From: Dickeya undicola
Lineage (GTDB): Bacteria; Pseudomonadota; Gammaproteobacteria; Enterobacterales; Enterobacteriaceae
Reading direction: 5' to 3'
Length of the DNA stretch: 64,000 nt
Assembly (NCBI RefSeq): GCF_000784735.1
Contig: NZ_JSYG01000015.1
Coordinates: 1 to 64,000 of the forward strand
Shown here: piece by piece, positions 18,841 through 28,668 of the stretch
Numbering within the stretch: the stretch's first letter is position 1
Layout of the letters: each line of letters begins with the position of its first letter
Position numbers and translations under genes: made by a program
Notes under the pieces: generated by a model
The model's database searches: none
What the model was told of the DNA's origin: nothing
Seen by the model: only the letters and a program-made list of their open reading frames with translations

Positions 18841-19473
18841 ATGAAGAAGGTTTCTTTATTGATGATGGCTGCCGCGCTGATGCCGGCATTGGCACAAGCA
18901 CATCAGGCGGGTGATGTGATTGTTCGCGCTGGAACGGCAACCGTGCGTCCGAATGCTGGTTCTGATGATGTGCTGGGGTTGGGATCATTCAATGTCAATA
19001 ACAATACCCAGCTCGGGCTGACCTTTGGCTACATGGTGACGGATAATATCGGCGTAGAGCTGCTGGCCGCGACGCCGTTTCAGCACAAAGTGGGTGTAGG
19101 TGGTGTTGGGCAGATTGCTGAAGTAAAACACTTACCACCCACCTTGATGGCGCAGTACTATTTTGGTCAGAGCACGGATAAGCTGCGCCCTTATCTGGGG
19201 GTCGGCCTGAATTACACCATGTTCTTTGATGAGAAATTTAACCAGACGGGTAAAGACGCCGGGTTGACTGACCTTAGCCTGAAAAATTCCTGGGGCGTTG
19301 CGGCACAGGCTGGTCTGGATTACAACCTGACTAAAGACTGGTTGTTAAATATGTCGGTATGGTGGATGGATATCGATACTACCGTGAAATTCAAAGCTGC
19401 CGGTCAGGACCAGAGCATCAAAACACGTCTGGATCCCTGGGTATTTATGTTTGGCTTCGGTTACAAATTCTGA
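18841..19473 (+). CDS. ompW: Outer membrane protein OmpW
   Basis: OmpW is an eight-stranded outer membrane beta-barrel with a hydrophobic channel, linked to uptake of small hydrophobic compounds and to oxidative or osmotic stress. The 210-residue precursor has a Sec signal peptide (cleavage after AQA near residue 20), the conserved GDVIVRAGTATVRPN start of the mature protein, and a terminal aromatic residue (GYKF) for BAM assembly. ATG 18841 follows AAAGGAG. An exact FNR site lies upstream. Confidence 0.96.
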   Translation: MKKVSLLMMAAALMPALAQAHQAGDVIVRAGTATVRPNAGSDDVLGLGSFNVNNNTQLGLTFGYMVTDNIGVELLAATPFQHKVGVGGVGQIAEVKHLPPTLMAQYYFGQSTDKLRPYLGVGLNYTMFFDEKFNQTGKDAGLTDLSLKNSWGVAAQAGLDYNLTKDWLLNMSVWWMDIDTTVKFKAAGQDQSIKTRLDPWVFMFGFGYKF

Positions 19474-19498
19474 TAAACGAAGTAAAAAACAAAAAGAG

Positions 19499-19526
19499 AA
19501 GGCGGAACCGAAGTTCCGCCTTTTTT
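19499..19526 (+). terminator. Terminator of ompW
   Basis: A perfect 10-bp stem AAGGCGGAAC / GTTCCGCCTT with a CGAA loop and a six-T tail lies between convergent ompW and the KdgM-type porin. Confidence 0.92.
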
Positions 19527-19551
19527 ACGTCAGATGATAACCGGGGCGATA

Positions 19552-20283
19552 TTAGAAGTTGTACTGAACACCGACACGGTAACGGGTTTGGCGTTCATCA
19601 GTGGTTTTAGATGGGCCTTCAACATTGGCAACCTGAACGTATGGGGTCCAGTTTTTGTCAATTTTGTAGGCCAGCTTCACGTCATGCGTAAAGTTGTCGT
19701 TATCATTGTCGTAGATGTAACCAAAGTTACCTGCTTTGGTATTTTTGTTGTATTCCAGTTCGTATTCAACGGTGAAGTTGTCCAGAAACTTATAACCCAG
19801 CACGCTGGTAATGGTATAGCCTTTCATATTAGTGGCTTCAGCTGGCGTTGAGGTATTGATAGTGCTGCTGAAACGCTGATAGAAAGGACGGTAACGCAAG
19901 GTATAGTAAAGGCTGTCAGTAAAGTTTACGCCACCTTTGATATAAGGACGGTATTTGTTACCTGTATTGTCGGAAACCAGATTGAAACCAGCTTCGGCAT
20001 TAAACATCTTATTGAATTTATACAGGTAGCTGGCAGTGACTTCAGTGCCGTTGCTGACTTGCTCGTTATAAGGTTTGTTTGGTGTAGAATCATTGCCGGA
20101 TTGTTTCCATTTCACTTCAGAAGACAAACCGAACCCGTTCTCAAAACGGTGCGAAATCAACAGACGATCCTGATGGTTTGCATTTTGGGTATCTTTCATT
20201 TCATGGCGGTAATCGAAGGTGACTGCCATTGAGCTCATACTTACTACAGACGCGACCATCATCGTCAGGATTTTAAATTTCAT
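19552..20283 (-). CDS. KdgM-family oligogalacturonate-specific porin
   Basis: This predicted outer membrane monomeric porin belongs to the KdgM/NanC family, which lets acidic oligosaccharides enter, in plant pathogens chiefly oligogalacturonates from pectin. The 243-residue precursor has a signal peptide (MKFKILTMMVASVVSMSSMA) and strong resemblance to Dickeya KdgM as I recall it (DYRHEMKDTQNANHQDRLL, NEQVSNGTEV, DERQTRYRVGVQYNF with terminal Phe). I use ATG 20283 after GAGGG; an in-frame ATG at 20298 is less likely. A KdgR-type palindrome lies 120-140 bp upstream. I cannot tell KdgM from its paralogue KdgN. E. coli has yciGFE at this place. Confidence 0.9.
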   Translation of the reverse strand: MKFKILTMMVASVVSMSSMAVTFDYRHEMKDTQNANHQDRLLISHRFENGFGLSSEVKWKQSGNDSTPNKPYNEQVSNGTEVTASYLYKFNKMFNAEAGFNLVSDNTGNKYRPYIKGGVNFTDSLYYTLRYRPFYQRFSSTINTSTPAEATNMKGYTITSVLGYKFLDNFTVEYELEYNKNTKAGNFGYIYDNDNDNFTHDVKLAYKIDKNWTPYVQVANVEGPSKTTDERQTRYRVGVQYNF

Positions 20284-20377
20284 TGTTATAACCCTCATCA
20301 GAGATAATTATTTGAATTTTTTGCAATGGTGTCTTATCCGACACAAGTTCAATTCTATTCATTGTTATTTACAAATA

Positions 20378-20393
20378 TGTGAGCGAGATCGGT
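20378..20393 (-). promoter_or_regulatory. Possible CRP site for the KdgM-type porin
   Basis: TGTGA-N6-TCGGT has one perfect CRP half-site and one poor half. Its centre is about 41 bp upstream of the start expected from TAGAAT at 20352-20357, a class II activator position. Pectin catabolism genes of Dickeya are CRP-dependent. Confidence 0.4.
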
Positions 20394-20402
20394 AAAGCGA
20401 AA

Positions 20403-20423
20403 AAATGAAAAGCTATTTCATTT
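20403..20423. promoter_or_regulatory. KdgR operator upstream of the KdgM-type porin
   Basis: AAATGAAA-AGCTA-TTTCATTT is a perfect inverted repeat with a 5-base spacer and matches the KdgR consensus (AAATGAAAC...GTTTCATTT). KdgR represses pectinolysis genes in soft-rot bacteria until 2-keto-3-deoxygluconate appears. The site lies 120 bp upstream of the porin start. Confidence 0.8.
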
Positions 20424-20684
20424 ATGTGATATTCGTCTATTTACAGAAGAAAAAATTATTGCTTTCGCAGCAAATGTAATAATGTTTATTATTTTTAATA
20501 TTTAGAATTAAATAAAATTATTTAGAAACAAATAATCACAATATTTTATTTTTGTGAGCTATTTGTATGTGGATGTGTGCTTTAAATTGGAGTTAATAAT
20601 GTCCTTAAGGTATCCATAGTTATGAATTTTTATGTCACTTTGTGAGTGTTCATGGTGTTTTCTGAGCCGCTTAAAAATGGCAGT

Positions 20685-20720
20685 AAAAAGCGCCATAACC
20701 TCATCGATAGGTTATGGCGC
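20685..20720 (-). terminator. Terminator of the trp operon
   Basis: A perfect 12-bp stem GCGCCATAACCT / AGGTTATGGCGC with a 7-base loop is followed on the minus strand by TTTTT. It lies about 40 bp past the trpA stop. Confidence 0.9.
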
Positions 20721-20758
20721 TCGATATGTTGAAATGCGCTATATCTGGCGGGGTGGAA

Positions 20759-21574
20759 TTAGTGTCCGTTCGCGCGGGTGGCGGCTTTCATACCACGGAC
20801 AAAATCGGCCAGTTTTGCCAGCATGTCATCCGGCTGGGAATGGTATTGCTCGATGATTTTGACAATCGCGGAGCCAGATATTGCACCAGCTGCACCGGAT
20901 TCCAGCGCTTTTTGCACCTGAGTTGACTCGGAAATGCCAAAACCAAGCAACGGTGGTGCCGCGTGATATTCCTGCAATTTTTCCAGCAGATGGTGCAGCG
21001 GCAACTGAGCGCGGGTTTCTGCGCCGGTTACACCAGCCCGTGAAAGCAGGTAGGTATAGCCGCGACCGAAGGATGACACTTCACGCAGCAGGTCATCATC
21101 TGCATTCGGCGGGCAGATGAAGATAGGCGCGATGCCATGCTTCATTGCTGCGGTGCGAAACGGCGCTGATTCTTCCAGCGGCACGTCGGCGACCAGCACC
21201 GAGTCAACGCCGGTTTCGGCACAACGTTGATAAAAGGTGTCAATGCCGTTGCTGAACACCAAATTGGCGTACATCAGCAAGCCGATCGGCAGGTCAGGGT
21301 ATTTTTGACGGATGGTTGCCAGCATTTCAAAACAGTGGGCTGGGGTGACGCCAGCCGCAAAGGCGCGCAGTGTGGCGTTCTGAATAGTCGGGCCATCCGC
21401 CAGCGGATCGGAGAACGGGATCCCCAGCTCCAGCGCGTCCGCCCCGGCCGCCACCAGCGTATCGATAATGCGCAGCGAAAGTTCAGGGGAAGGGTCGCCC
21501 AGCGTGACAAACGGCACAAACGCCCCTTCCTGTTTTTCCGACAGTCGTTTAAACAAAGCGTGGTAGCGTTCCAT
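20759..21574 (-). CDS. trpA: Tryptophan synthase alpha subunit
   Basis: TrpA cleaves indole-3-glycerol phosphate to indole and glyceraldehyde 3-phosphate; indole tunnels to TrpB. This 271-residue TIM barrel carries the catalytic Glu in the [28 protein letters not shown] region (Glu near 49, Asp near 60) and the phosphate-binding GISES and GAISGSAIV loops. The ATG overlaps the trpB stop by ATGA, giving translational coupling. It is the last gene of the operon. Confidence 0.97.
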   Translation of the reverse strand: MERYHALFKRLSEKQEGAFVPFVTLGDPSPELSLRIIDTLVAAGADALELGIPFSDPLADGPTIQNATLRAFAAGVTPAHCFEMLATIRQKYPDLPIGLLMYANLVFSNGIDTFYQRCAETGVDSVLVADVPLEESAPFRTAAMKHGIAPIFICPPNADDDLLREVSSFGRGYTYLLSRAGVTGAETRAQLPLHHLLEKLQEYHAAPPLLGFGISESTQVQKALESGAAGAISGSAIVKIIEQYHSQPDDMLAKLADFVRGMKAATRANGH

Positions 21575-22764
21575 CAGATCTCTCCCCGGGATTTCAGAAT
21601 GTCGTGAACCGTAAAAATATCTTTATCACCACGTCCGGACAGGTTGACCACCAATATTTGCTCTTTTTCCGGTTCCGCTTTGATCATTTTCAGCGCGTGG
21701 GCCAGCGCATGGGAGGACTCCAGCGCCGGGATAATTCCTTCGTGACGCGACAATTCCCGGAATGCGCTCAACGCTTCGTCGTCGGTGACTGACACATAAT
21801 CCGCACGGCCGATACTGTTCAGGTGCGCGTGCTGCGGCCCGACGGAGGGGAAGTCCAGACCGGCCGAAATAGAGTACGACTCTTCGATTTGACCGTCTTC
21901 GGTCTGCATCATCGGTGATTTCATACCGAAGTAGATACCGACGCGGCCATGCTTCAGTGGTGCGCCGTGTTGTCCGGTTTCGATACCCAGACCCGCCGGT
22001 TCTACGCCGATCAAACGCACGGACGGCTCGTCGATGAAATCAGCAAACATGCCGATGGCGTTGGAACCACCGCCGACGCAGGCCAGCACCGCATCCGGCA
22101 GGCGACCTTCTTTTTCTTTCACCTGGGCTTTGGTTTCTTCCCCGATCATGCGCTGAAACTCTCGCACGATGGTAGGGTAAGGATGTGGACCAGCAGCAGT
22201 ACCCAGCAGGTAATGCGCCGTCTCATAGCTGCCGGACCAGTCGCGTAATGCTTCGTTGCAGGCGTCTTTCAGGGTGGCGGAACCGCTATGTACCGGGATG
22301 ACTTCTGCGCCCATCAACCGCATACGGAACACGTTCGGCGACTGGCGCTCCACGTCCTTGGCACCCATGTAGACGCGGCATTTCAACCCCAGCAGGGCGC
22401 AAGCCAACGCGGTGGCAACGCCATGTTGTCCCGCACCGGTTTCAGCGATGATTTCGGTTTTACCCATACGCTTCGCCAGCAATGCTTGCCCCAGTACCTG
22501 ATTGGTCTTGTGCGCGCCGCCATGCAACAGGTCTTCGCGTTTCAGATAGAGTTTGGTTCGGGTGCCTGCGGTCAGGTTTTTACACAGAGTCAGTGCTGTC
22601 GGCCGTCCGGCGTAGTTCTTCAGCAGGTCGCTGAACTCAGCCTGAAACGCCGGGTCACGCTGCGCGCTGACGAAGGCTTCTTCCAACTGGCGCAGAGCTG
22701 GCATCAGGATCTGTGGCACGTACTGACCACCAAATTCACCAAAATAAGGGTTAAGTAACGTCAT
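21574..22764 (-). CDS. trpB: Tryptophan synthase beta subunit
   Basis: TrpB is the pyridoxal-phosphate enzyme that joins indole and serine into tryptophan in an alpha2-beta2 complex. The 396-residue protein shows the PLP lysine motif [15 protein letters not shown] (Lys near 87), the GAGQHG loop, and the phosphate-cradling [10 protein letters not shown]. It starts 18 bp after trpCF and overlaps trpA by one base. Confidence 0.97.
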   Translation of the reverse strand: MTLLNPYFGEFGGQYVPQILMPALRQLEEAFVSAQRDPAFQAEFSDLLKNYAGRPTALTLCKNLTAGTRTKLYLKREDLLHGGAHKTNQVLGQALLAKRMGKTEIIAETGAGQHGVATALACALLGLKCRVYMGAKDVERQSPNVFRMRLMGAEVIPVHSGSATLKDACNEALRDWSGSYETAHYLLGTAAGPHPYPTIVREFQRMIGEETKAQVKEKEGRLPDAVLACVGGGSNAIGMFADFIDEPSVRLIGVEPAGLGIETGQHGAPLKHGRVGIYFGMKSPMMQTEDGQIEESYSISAGLDFPSVGPQHAHLNSIGRADYVSVTDDEALSAFRELSRHEGIIPALESSHALAHALKMIKAEPEKEQILVVNLSGRGDKDIFTVHDILKSRGEI

Positions 22765-22781
22765 AATCAGCCTGTATCTTG

Positions 22782-24179
22782 TTATTCATGAGAGGTACGG
22801 CGAGGTTGCACCGTACGCAGCGTCCGGAATACCGCCGCGATTTTCTGTGGATCTTTGATGCCGGGTTGCGACTCCACACCAGAGTTGAAATCCAGCCCGG
22901 CTGCACCGAGCTTCGCCGCTTGCGCCACGTTGTCCGGGCTAAGTCCACCGGCCAGCAACACCTGCTGCAGCGATTGCCCCTGCAACAAGGACCAGTCGAA
23001 CGCCTGACCGCTGCCGCCTTGACCGTTGTCGAACAGCACCCGGTCAACCTGCGCCAGCGCCAGCGGGGGCAGAGTGTCGCCGACACGCTGTGCTTTCCAG
23101 ATCTGACAGGTTGCAGGCAGTTGCTCACGTAAGGCAGCGATGGCGGTTTCATCTTCGCTACCATGTAACTGCACGGCTGCCAGTTGGAGCGACGATGCGG
23201 TTGCCACGATGTCGGCCAGCGGCGCGTCACGGAATACCCCGACATAGCGCAAGGGCGCACCTGCCATCACGGTACGTGCCTGTGACGTTGTCACGCAGCG
23301 TGGGGAACTGGCGACAAAAATCAGCCCGCCGTACACCGCGCCCGCCTGAAAGGCCGCGGCGGCATCGTCAGGCCGGGTCAACCCGCACACTTTGTTTTCC
23401 CCGAGGATGACCCGGCGTACCGCCAGCGTCAGGTCGTCTTCTTCCATTAGCGAACTGCCGATCAGAAAACCATTGGCGTACTGGCTCAGTTCCTGAATAT
23501 GGGCATGACGGCTGATACCGGATTCGCTGATCACCGTCACACCGGCAGGCAGACGCGGTGCCAGCGTGCGGGTACGGTTAAGGTCGATAGAGAGATCGCG
23601 CAGGTCGCGGTTGTTGATACCGACCACGCGTGCTTCCAGCGCAATCGCGCGTTCCAGTTCGGCTTCATTACTGACTTCCGTCAGGATGCCCATATTCAGG
23701 CTGTGCGCTACCTGTGCCAGTTGGCGATACTGGTCATCATCCAGGACCGACAGCATCAGCAGAATCGCGTCGGCCTGATAGTAACGGGCCAGATAGATCT
23801 GGTACGGGTCGATAATGAAGTCCTTGCACAGCACCGGTTGGGTAACCGCCGCGCTGACCTGGGTCAGGAAAGCAAAATCGCCCTGGAAATATTTCTCGTC
23901 GGTCAGCACCGAAATAGCGGACGCGTAATCCTGATAAACCCGCGCAATAGCGACCGGGTTGAAATCAGCGCGAATCAACCCCTTGGAGGGCGAGGCTTTT
24001 TTGCACTCCAGAATAAACGCTGGACTAGCCTGTTTCAGCGACTGATAGAAGTGGCGCGAACTGGGCGTTACCTGTGACTGAAAGCTGTCGAGCGGCTGTC
24101 GTTGCTGCCGTTCGGCGATCCACTGCGCTTTGTCGCGCACAATTTTGGTTAATACGGTTTCCTGCATTTTCTTCATCAT
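22782..24179 (-). CDS. trpC: Bifunctional indole-3-glycerol phosphate synthase / phosphoribosylanthranilate isomerase
   Basis: A two-domain fusion performs two consecutive steps: isomerisation of phosphoribosylanthranilate (TrpF half, about residues 257-465) and ring closure to indole-3-glycerol phosphate (TrpC half, about 1-256). Both halves are TIM barrels. The TrpC half shows [13 protein letters not shown] and [14 protein letters not shown], the TrpF half [14 protein letters not shown] with its catalytic Cys and [12 protein letters not shown] with its Asp. The ATG overlaps the trpD TGA. The fusion is the same as in E. coli. Confidence 0.97.
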   Translation of the reverse strand: MMKKMQETVLTKIVRDKAQWIAERQQRQPLDSFQSQVTPSSRHFYQSLKQASPAFILECKKASPSKGLIRADFNPVAIARVYQDYASAISVLTDEKYFQGDFAFLTQVSAAVTQPVLCKDFIIDPYQIYLARYYQADAILLMLSVLDDDQYRQLAQVAHSLNMGILTEVSNEAELERAIALEARVVGINNRDLRDLSIDLNRTRTLAPRLPAGVTVISESGISRHAHIQELSQYANGFLIGSSLMEEDDLTLAVRRVILGENKVCGLTRPDDAAAAFQAGAVYGGLIFVASSPRCVTTSQARTVMAGAPLRYVGVFRDAPLADIVATASSLQLAAVQLHGSEDETAIAALREQLPATCQIWKAQRVGDTLPPLALAQVDRVLFDNGQGGSGQAFDWSLLQGQSLQQVLLAGGLSPDNVAQAAKLGAAGLDFNSGVESQPGIKDPQKIAAVFRTLRTVQPRRTSHE

Positions 24180-25174
24180 CCTCTGGCTGCCAGTTCCAGC
24201 ACGCGCTGGTAAGCCTGACCGCTGTGAATCACTTCCAGTGCTTGTTGGGCATTCTGCCGCAGATCTTCCTGTCCGAACAGTTTCAGCAACAACGCCACGT
24301 TGGCTGCAACAGCGGCATCATGAGCTGGTTGGCCCTTACCTTGCAGCAATCGGGCCAGAATATCACGGTTTTCCTCCGGCGTGCCGCCCTGCAAATCATC
24401 CAGTGTGAAGGTGTCCAGCCCGAAATCATGGGGCGTTAGCGGGTAGGTTTCTATCTGGCCATCACGCAGTTCGGCGACCTGTGTCGGTGCGTGAATAGCG
24501 ACTTCATCCATGCCACCACCATGCACCACGGCCGCGCGTTGGTATCCCAGCACTTTTAGGGTTTCGGCAATCGGTTTCACCAGTTCCGGCCGGTAGACGC
24601 CGATCAGCGCCAACGGCGGACGAGCCGGGTTGATCAGCGGCCCCAGTACGTTAAACACGGTACGGGTTTTCAACTGCTGGCGCACTGGCATCGCGTGACG
24701 AAAACCGGTGTGATATTGCGGCGCAAACAAAAAACAGACCCCCAGATCGTCCAGCGCCTGACGCGATACCTCTGCCGACATATCGAGCTTGATGCCAAAC
24801 GCCGATAGCAAATCCGACGAGCCGGAGCGGCTGGAAACACTGCGGTTACCGTGCTTGGCGACTTTCAGCCCGCAGGCGGCGGCCACAAAGGCACTGGCGG
24901 TGGAGATATTGATGCTGTTGGTGCCGTCGCCGCCGGTGCCGACGATGTCCGCGAACCGGTAGTCTGGGCGCGGGAAGGGTTTGGCGTCAGCCAGTAGCGC
25001 GGTGGCGGCCCCGGCGATTTCATCCGGGTGTTCGCCGCGTACCTTCATGCTAATCAGCGCCGCCGCCAGTTGCGTCGGCTCCAGTTCACCCTGAATGATG
25101 GCGGCAAACAGCTGCTGACTTTCTGCCTGGCTCAGGATCTCGGCACGGTACAGTTTTTCAAGAATCGGTTGCAT
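24176..25174 (-). CDS. trpD: Anthranilate phosphoribosyltransferase
   Basis: TrpD transfers phosphoribose from PRPP to anthranilate. The 332-residue protein carries [11 protein letters not shown] (PRPP pyrophosphate loop), [15 protein letters not shown] and [13 protein letters not shown]. It is a separate protein, whereas in E. coli it is fused behind TrpG. I set the start at ATG 25174, behind GAAGGAG at 9 bp; a TTG six codons upstream is part of that ribosome site. Its stop overlaps the trpCF start. Confidence 0.96.
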   Translation of the reverse strand: MQPILEKLYRAEILSQAESQQLFAAIIQGELEPTQLAAALISMKVRGEHPDEIAGAATALLADAKPFPRPDYRFADIVGTGGDGTNSINISTASAFVAAACGLKVAKHGNRSVSSRSGSSDLLSAFGIKLDMSAEVSRQALDDLGVCFLFAPQYHTGFRHAMPVRQQLKTRTVFNVLGPLINPARPPLALIGVYRPELVKPIAETLKVLGYQRAAVVHGGGMDEVAIHAPTQVAELRDGQIETYPLTPHDFGLDTFTLDDLQGGTPEENRDILARLLQGKGQPAHDAAVAANVALLLKLFGQEDLRQNAQQALEVIHSGQAYQRVLELAARG

Positions 25175-25193
25175 CAGTGGTGTCTCCTTCAAA

Positions 25194-25772
25194 TCAAGCC
25201 AGTGCCCAGTCCAGCGTCTGGTTCAGCAGACGTGCGCCGTGAGTGGTGAGGATGGATTCCGGGTGAAACTGGAAACCGCAAACGCGATGCTTGTCATGGC
25301 GCACCGCCATCACCATGCCGTTGAAACTGGCGTTGATCACCAGCTCTGCCGGGATATTGCTGCCAACCAATGAGTGGTAGCGAGCCACTGGCAGTGGGTT
25401 GGGCAGGTTGCTGAACATCGCCTGACCGTCATGCTCAATGCTGGAGGCTTTGCCATGCAGGATTTCACCAGCCTGACCAACATGCCCACCGTAGGCTTCA
25501 ACGATGGCTTGATGACCAAGGCAGATGCCGATGATTGGCAACTGGCCACGCAGGCGTTGCAGCAGTGTCGGCATACAACCGGCTTCAGATGGCGTTCCAG
25601 GGCCGGGTGAGAGCATCAACACCGGTTTTTCCATGTGTTGCAGGCGGTCGATAATGACATCGGCAGGCAACTGGTTGCGGTACACCACAACGTTATGGCC
25701 ACTGGCGCGCAGTTGGTCGACCAGGTTATAGGTAAAGGAGTCGATATTATCGAGCAGCAGGATATCGGCCAT
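25194..25772 (-). CDS. trpG: Anthranilate synthase glutamine amidotransferase subunit
   Basis: TrpG hydrolyses glutamine and passes ammonia to TrpE for anthranilate synthesis. It is a class I amidotransferase of 192 residues with oxyanion [11 protein letters not shown], catalytic Cys in GICLGHQ (near 84) and the His-Glu pair in FQFHPESI. It is a free-standing gene, not fused to trpD. Its ATG overlaps the trpE TGA, and GGAGG stands seven bases ahead. Confidence 0.96.
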   Translation of the reverse strand: MADILLLDNIDSFTYNLVDQLRASGHNVVVYRNQLPADVIIDRLQHMEKPVLMLSPGPGTPSEAGCMPTLLQRLRGQLPIIGICLGHQAIVEAYGGHVGQAGEILHGKASSIEHDGQAMFSNLPNPLPVARYHSLVGSNIPAELVINASFNGMVMAVRHDKHRVCGFQFHPESILTTHGARLLNQTLDWALA

Positions 25773-27334
25773 CAGAACACCTCCCGGGCATGATGCGCAC
25801 TGGCAATCGCGCGCAGAACCGCGCGGGCTTTGTTACGGGTTTCATCGGCTTCAGCTTGTGGGTGGGAATCCAGCACCACACCTGCGCCAGCCTGTACGGT
25901 GGCGATACCATCTTCCACGTAAGCAGAACGGATCACGATGCAGGTGTCGAGGTCGCCACGGGCAGTAAAATAGCCCACTGCGCCACCGTAGCTGCCGCGG
26001 CGGGTTTTCTCGCTGTCTGCGATCAGTTGCATAGCGCGCACTTTGGGGGCGCCGCTTAACGTCCCCATGTTCATGCAGGCGCGGTAGGCGTGCAGCACGT
26101 CCAGATCCGCACGCAGGGTGCCGACCACGCGGGACACCAGATGCATCACGAATGAATAACGGTCTACTTTGGTCAGGTCTGCCACATAGCGGCTACCAGG
26201 TTCGCAGATTCGCGCCAGATCGTTGCGAGCCAGGTCCACCAGCATCAGGTGTTCGGCCAGCTCTTTATGATCGGTACGCATTTCCAGCTCGATACGGCTG
26301 TCCAGATCCCGGTCCAGTGAACCGTCAGCACGGCGGCCGCGTGGGCGAGTACCCGCGATGGGGTAGATTTCGATCTGGCGGCTAACGGCGTCGTATTTGA
26401 GCGAGCTTTCCGGTGACGCGCCGAACAGGGTGAAATCTTGATCCTGCATGTAGAACATGTAAGGACTGGGGTTATTGTCTTTCAGGGTCTGGTAAGCGGC
26501 CAATGGCGACGGGCACGGTAACGAAAAGCGACGGGACGGGACTACCTGGAAAATTTCACCGATGCGAATTGCCTGCTGCATCTGGCTAACCACCGCGCCG
26601 TAATCTTCATCGCTCTGGTTGCAGGTCAGCGTCATGGTGTCGACCGTTTGGCACGGTAACGCCGGTGCAGGCTGACGTAATTGATGCTGCACCTGTTCCA
26701 GACGCTGCTGTAAACGCTGACGTTCCGCCGTGTTAGGGGTGAACAGGCTGGCCTGTAGATGGGTGGTGCGTTGCTGATGGTCCACCACCAACAGGGTTTC
26801 GGCCAGATAGAAGCAGTAATCCGGGCAGCGCTGTTGCTGGCTAAGCGGCGGCAGACTTTCGAACCCCGCCACCAGATCGTAGGCGAACAGCCCACCGAAG
26901 AACATGGCTTCACGCTCATGTTCTGGGGAGGCCACCAGCGTCAACAGCTGACGCAGTGCGTCAAATACCGACAGTGAGCGCAGACGTGTGTCTTCGTCCT
27001 GCATGATATCAATGGTTGGAAAGGTCAGTTCACGGCTATTCGGTCGTACATCGACGGTAACATCAGCAGGCAATGCGCTATCTAACAGCGGCAACAGCGA
27101 TGCGCCGTTAGCGGTCAGTGCCTGAATCGACACCTGGGAACCGAGGGCGGTAATGCGCAAGGCGCTGTCAACGATAAGCAGGCTTTGCAGGTTCTGTTTG
27201 CTGTCGATTTCCGCCGACTCCAGCAGCAGGGTTGCCGGGCGAGCACCGCACAGTTGATGGAACATTGCGCTGGGGTCGTTGCGGTATTCGGCATTGACGC
27301 GTAGCAGCTCCAGTTCAGGTTGTGGTATTTGCAT
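25772..27334 (-). CDS. trpE: Anthranilate synthase component I
   Basis: TrpE makes anthranilate from chorismate using ammonia from TrpG, the first and feedback-controlled step of tryptophan synthesis. The 520-residue protein keeps the tryptophan-binding LLLES motif near residue 35 and the chorismate-binding core ([48 protein letters not shown]). I set the start at ATG 27334 ([11 protein letters not shown]) by alignment with E. coli; the ribosome site is only GAG-like, as in E. coli. It lies 25 bp past the attenuator. Confidence 0.96.
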   Translation of the reverse strand: MQIPQPELELLRVNAEYRNDPSAMFHQLCGARPATLLLESAEIDSKQNLQSLLIVDSALRITALGSQVSIQALTANGASLLPLLDSALPADVTVDVRPNSRELTFPTIDIMQDEDTRLRSLSVFDALRQLLTLVASPEHEREAMFFGGLFAYDLVAGFESLPPLSQQQRCPDYCFYLAETLLVVDHQQRTTHLQASLFTPNTAERQRLQQRLEQVQHQLRQPAPALPCQTVDTMTLTCNQSDEDYGAVVSQMQQAIRIGEIFQVVPSRRFSLPCPSPLAAYQTLKDNNPSPYMFYMQDQDFTLFGASPESSLKYDAVSRQIEIYPIAGTRPRGRRADGSLDRDLDSRIELEMRTDHKELAEHLMLVDLARNDLARICEPGSRYVADLTKVDRYSFVMHLVSRVVGTLRADLDVLHAYRACMNMGTLSGAPKVRAMQLIADSEKTRRGSYGGAVGYFTARGDLDTCIVIRSAYVEDGIATVQAGAGVVLDSHPQAEADETRNKARAVLRAIASAHHAREVF

Positions 27335-27358
27335 GATGTTTACTCGTATTTTGTCCAT

Positions 27359-27384
27359 AAAAAAACCCGCTAATCAGCGGGCTT
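27359..27384 (-). terminator. trp attenuator terminator
   Basis: A short stem AGCCCGCT / AGCGGG followed by seven T on the minus strand lies between trpL and trpE. It closely resembles the E. coli trp attenuator and would be relieved when the ribosome stalls at the Trp codons of trpL. Confidence 0.9.
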
Positions 27385-27418
27385 CAGGATATGCATGTCA
27401 GATAATGGCTATGCGTCA

Positions 27419-27496
27419 TCACTTCGCCCGCAACAGGGAGAAGCGCCACCAACCAGCATGATTTTTCAGGGTTAGGGTCATTACCGTCATCGCCAT
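27419..27496 (-). CDS. trpL: trp operon leader peptide TrpL
   Basis: A 25-codon leader (MAMTVMTLTLKNHAGWWRF...) carries tandem Trp codons at 27446-27451, followed by a stop 35 bp before the attenuator stem. GAGG lies ahead of the start. A second ATG at 27490 sits at better spacing, so the peptide may be 23 residues. The arrangement is the classical ribosome-stalling attenuation device. The peptide is longer than E. coli's 14 residues. Confidence 0.9.
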   Translation of the reverse strand: MAMTVMTLTLKNHAGWWRFSLLRAK

Positions 27497-27532
27497 TGTC
27501 CTCATTTATCTGTGTGTTTGAACTTGTGTACT

Positions 27533-27561
27533 AGTTAACTGGAACGTAGAGGGGAAGTCAA
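27533..27561 (-). promoter_or_regulatory. trp promoter and TrpR operator
   Basis: On the minus strand, -35 TTGACT (27556-27561) and -10 TTAACT (27533-27538) are separated by 17 bp. The -10 lies inside GTTCCAGTTAACTAGTACAC (27526-27545), very close to the E. coli trp operator with its central AGTTAACTAG. Repressor binding would block the -10 directly. Confidence 0.9.
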
Positions 27562-27707
27562 TAACATTTCACCTGATTTTTTCGGGGAGATGTCCGGTTG
27601 TGGCTGGCTGAGTGGCAACGGCATCGAACCAACCGATCTTTTTTCCTTTTTAGCGAGGTTGGTGGCATCATGCCGCCTGAAATTTCCTGAATAGAGAGAC
27701 ACCTGAC

Positions 27708-28589
27708 GTGCCAGACGAGTTGCCGGTATCACCGACGTATCCCCTGTATGATCTGCACAGCCACACCACGGCTTCCGATGGTTTGCTGACGCCAACCGAA
27801 CTGGTGCAGCGTGCGGTGAGTATGCGTGTCAGCGTGTTGGCTATCACCGATCACGACACTACGGCAGCGCTGGATGAGGCTCAGATCGCTATCCAGCAGC
27901 AGGCGCTGCCGCTGCGGTTGATTTCCGGCGTTGAGATTTCCACCGTGTGGGAAAACCATGAGATCCACATCGTCGGGCTGGGGCTGGATTGTCACCATCC
28001 GGCGTTAACGGCATTACTGCAACAGCAGGTGCAGTACCGCGAGCAGCGGGCCGTGCAGATTGCGCAGCGGCTGGAAAAGGCGCTGATTCCGGATGCGCTG
28101 GCAGGGGCTTCCCGGCTGGCGGACGGCGGCATGATAACGCGCGGGCATTTCGCGCGTTATCTGGTGGAATTAGGCAAAGCCACCACGGTGGCGCAGGTGT
28201 TCAAAAAGTATCTGGCCAAAGGGAAAACCGGTTATGTGCCACCGCAGTGGTGTACAATACAGCAAGCCGTGGACGCTATCCGCCAGTCGGGCGGGGTTGC
28301 GGTGCTGGCACATCCCGGCCGTTATGATCTGACCGCCAAATGGTTGAAACGGTTGATCGGGCACTTTGCCGGGTGCGGTGGAGAAGCGATGGAAATAGCC
28401 CAGTGTCAACAGGCACCGGATGAGCGTTCACATTTGGCGCGTTATGCGCAGGATTACCATTTGCTGGGGTCGCAGGGTTCGGATTTTCATCAGCCCTGTG
28501 CCTGGATAGAACTGGGGCGAAAATTGTGGTTGCCCGGCGGTGTAGAGCCGGTCTGGCAACATCCGGCGTTAGTCGATTCATCCCGGTAA
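27708..28589 (+). CDS. rnm: RNase AM, 5'-3' exoribonuclease (YciV/TrpH)
   Basis: This PHP-domain metal-dependent enzyme hydrolyses RNA from the 5' end and, in E. coli, matures the 5' ends of 23S, 16S and 5S rRNA; it also acts on 3',5'-bisphosphonucleotides. The 293-residue protein has the PHP metal motifs DLHSHTTASDG, ITDHDT, GVEIST, LAHPGRY and QGSDFHQP. The start is GTG 27708 behind GAGAG. It is divergent from the trp operon and upstream of yciO and rluB, as in E. coli. Confidence 0.94.
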   Translation: MPDELPVSPTYPLYDLHSHTTASDGLLTPTELVQRAVSMRVSVLAITDHDTTAALDEAQIAIQQQALPLRLISGVEISTVWENHEIHIVGLGLDCHHPALTALLQQQVQYREQRAVQIAQRLEKALIPDALAGASRLADGGMITRGHFARYLVELGKATTVAQVFKKYLAKGKTGYVPPQWCTIQQAVDAIRQSGGVAVLAHPGRYDLTAKWLKRLIGHFAGCGGEAMEIAQCQQAPDERSHLARYAQDYHLLGSQGSDFHQPCAWIELGRKLWLPGGVEPVWQHPALVDSSR

Positions 28590-28668
28590 ATATCACGCAG
28601 CATCCGTTCAACCCGCTATGGTTTATCACCTGGCGGGGTGTACGTTTTCAGAAGACAGAGGACGTAGC

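Larger units (their letters stand above)
20284..20684. other. AT-rich control region of the KdgM-type porin
   Basis: This region between the porin start and the trp operon terminator is strongly AT-rich and holds no gene I can support. It contains a KdgR-type box, a possible CRP site (20378-20393) and a -10-like hexamer (TAGAAT on the minus strand, 20352-20357). Confidence 0.6.
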
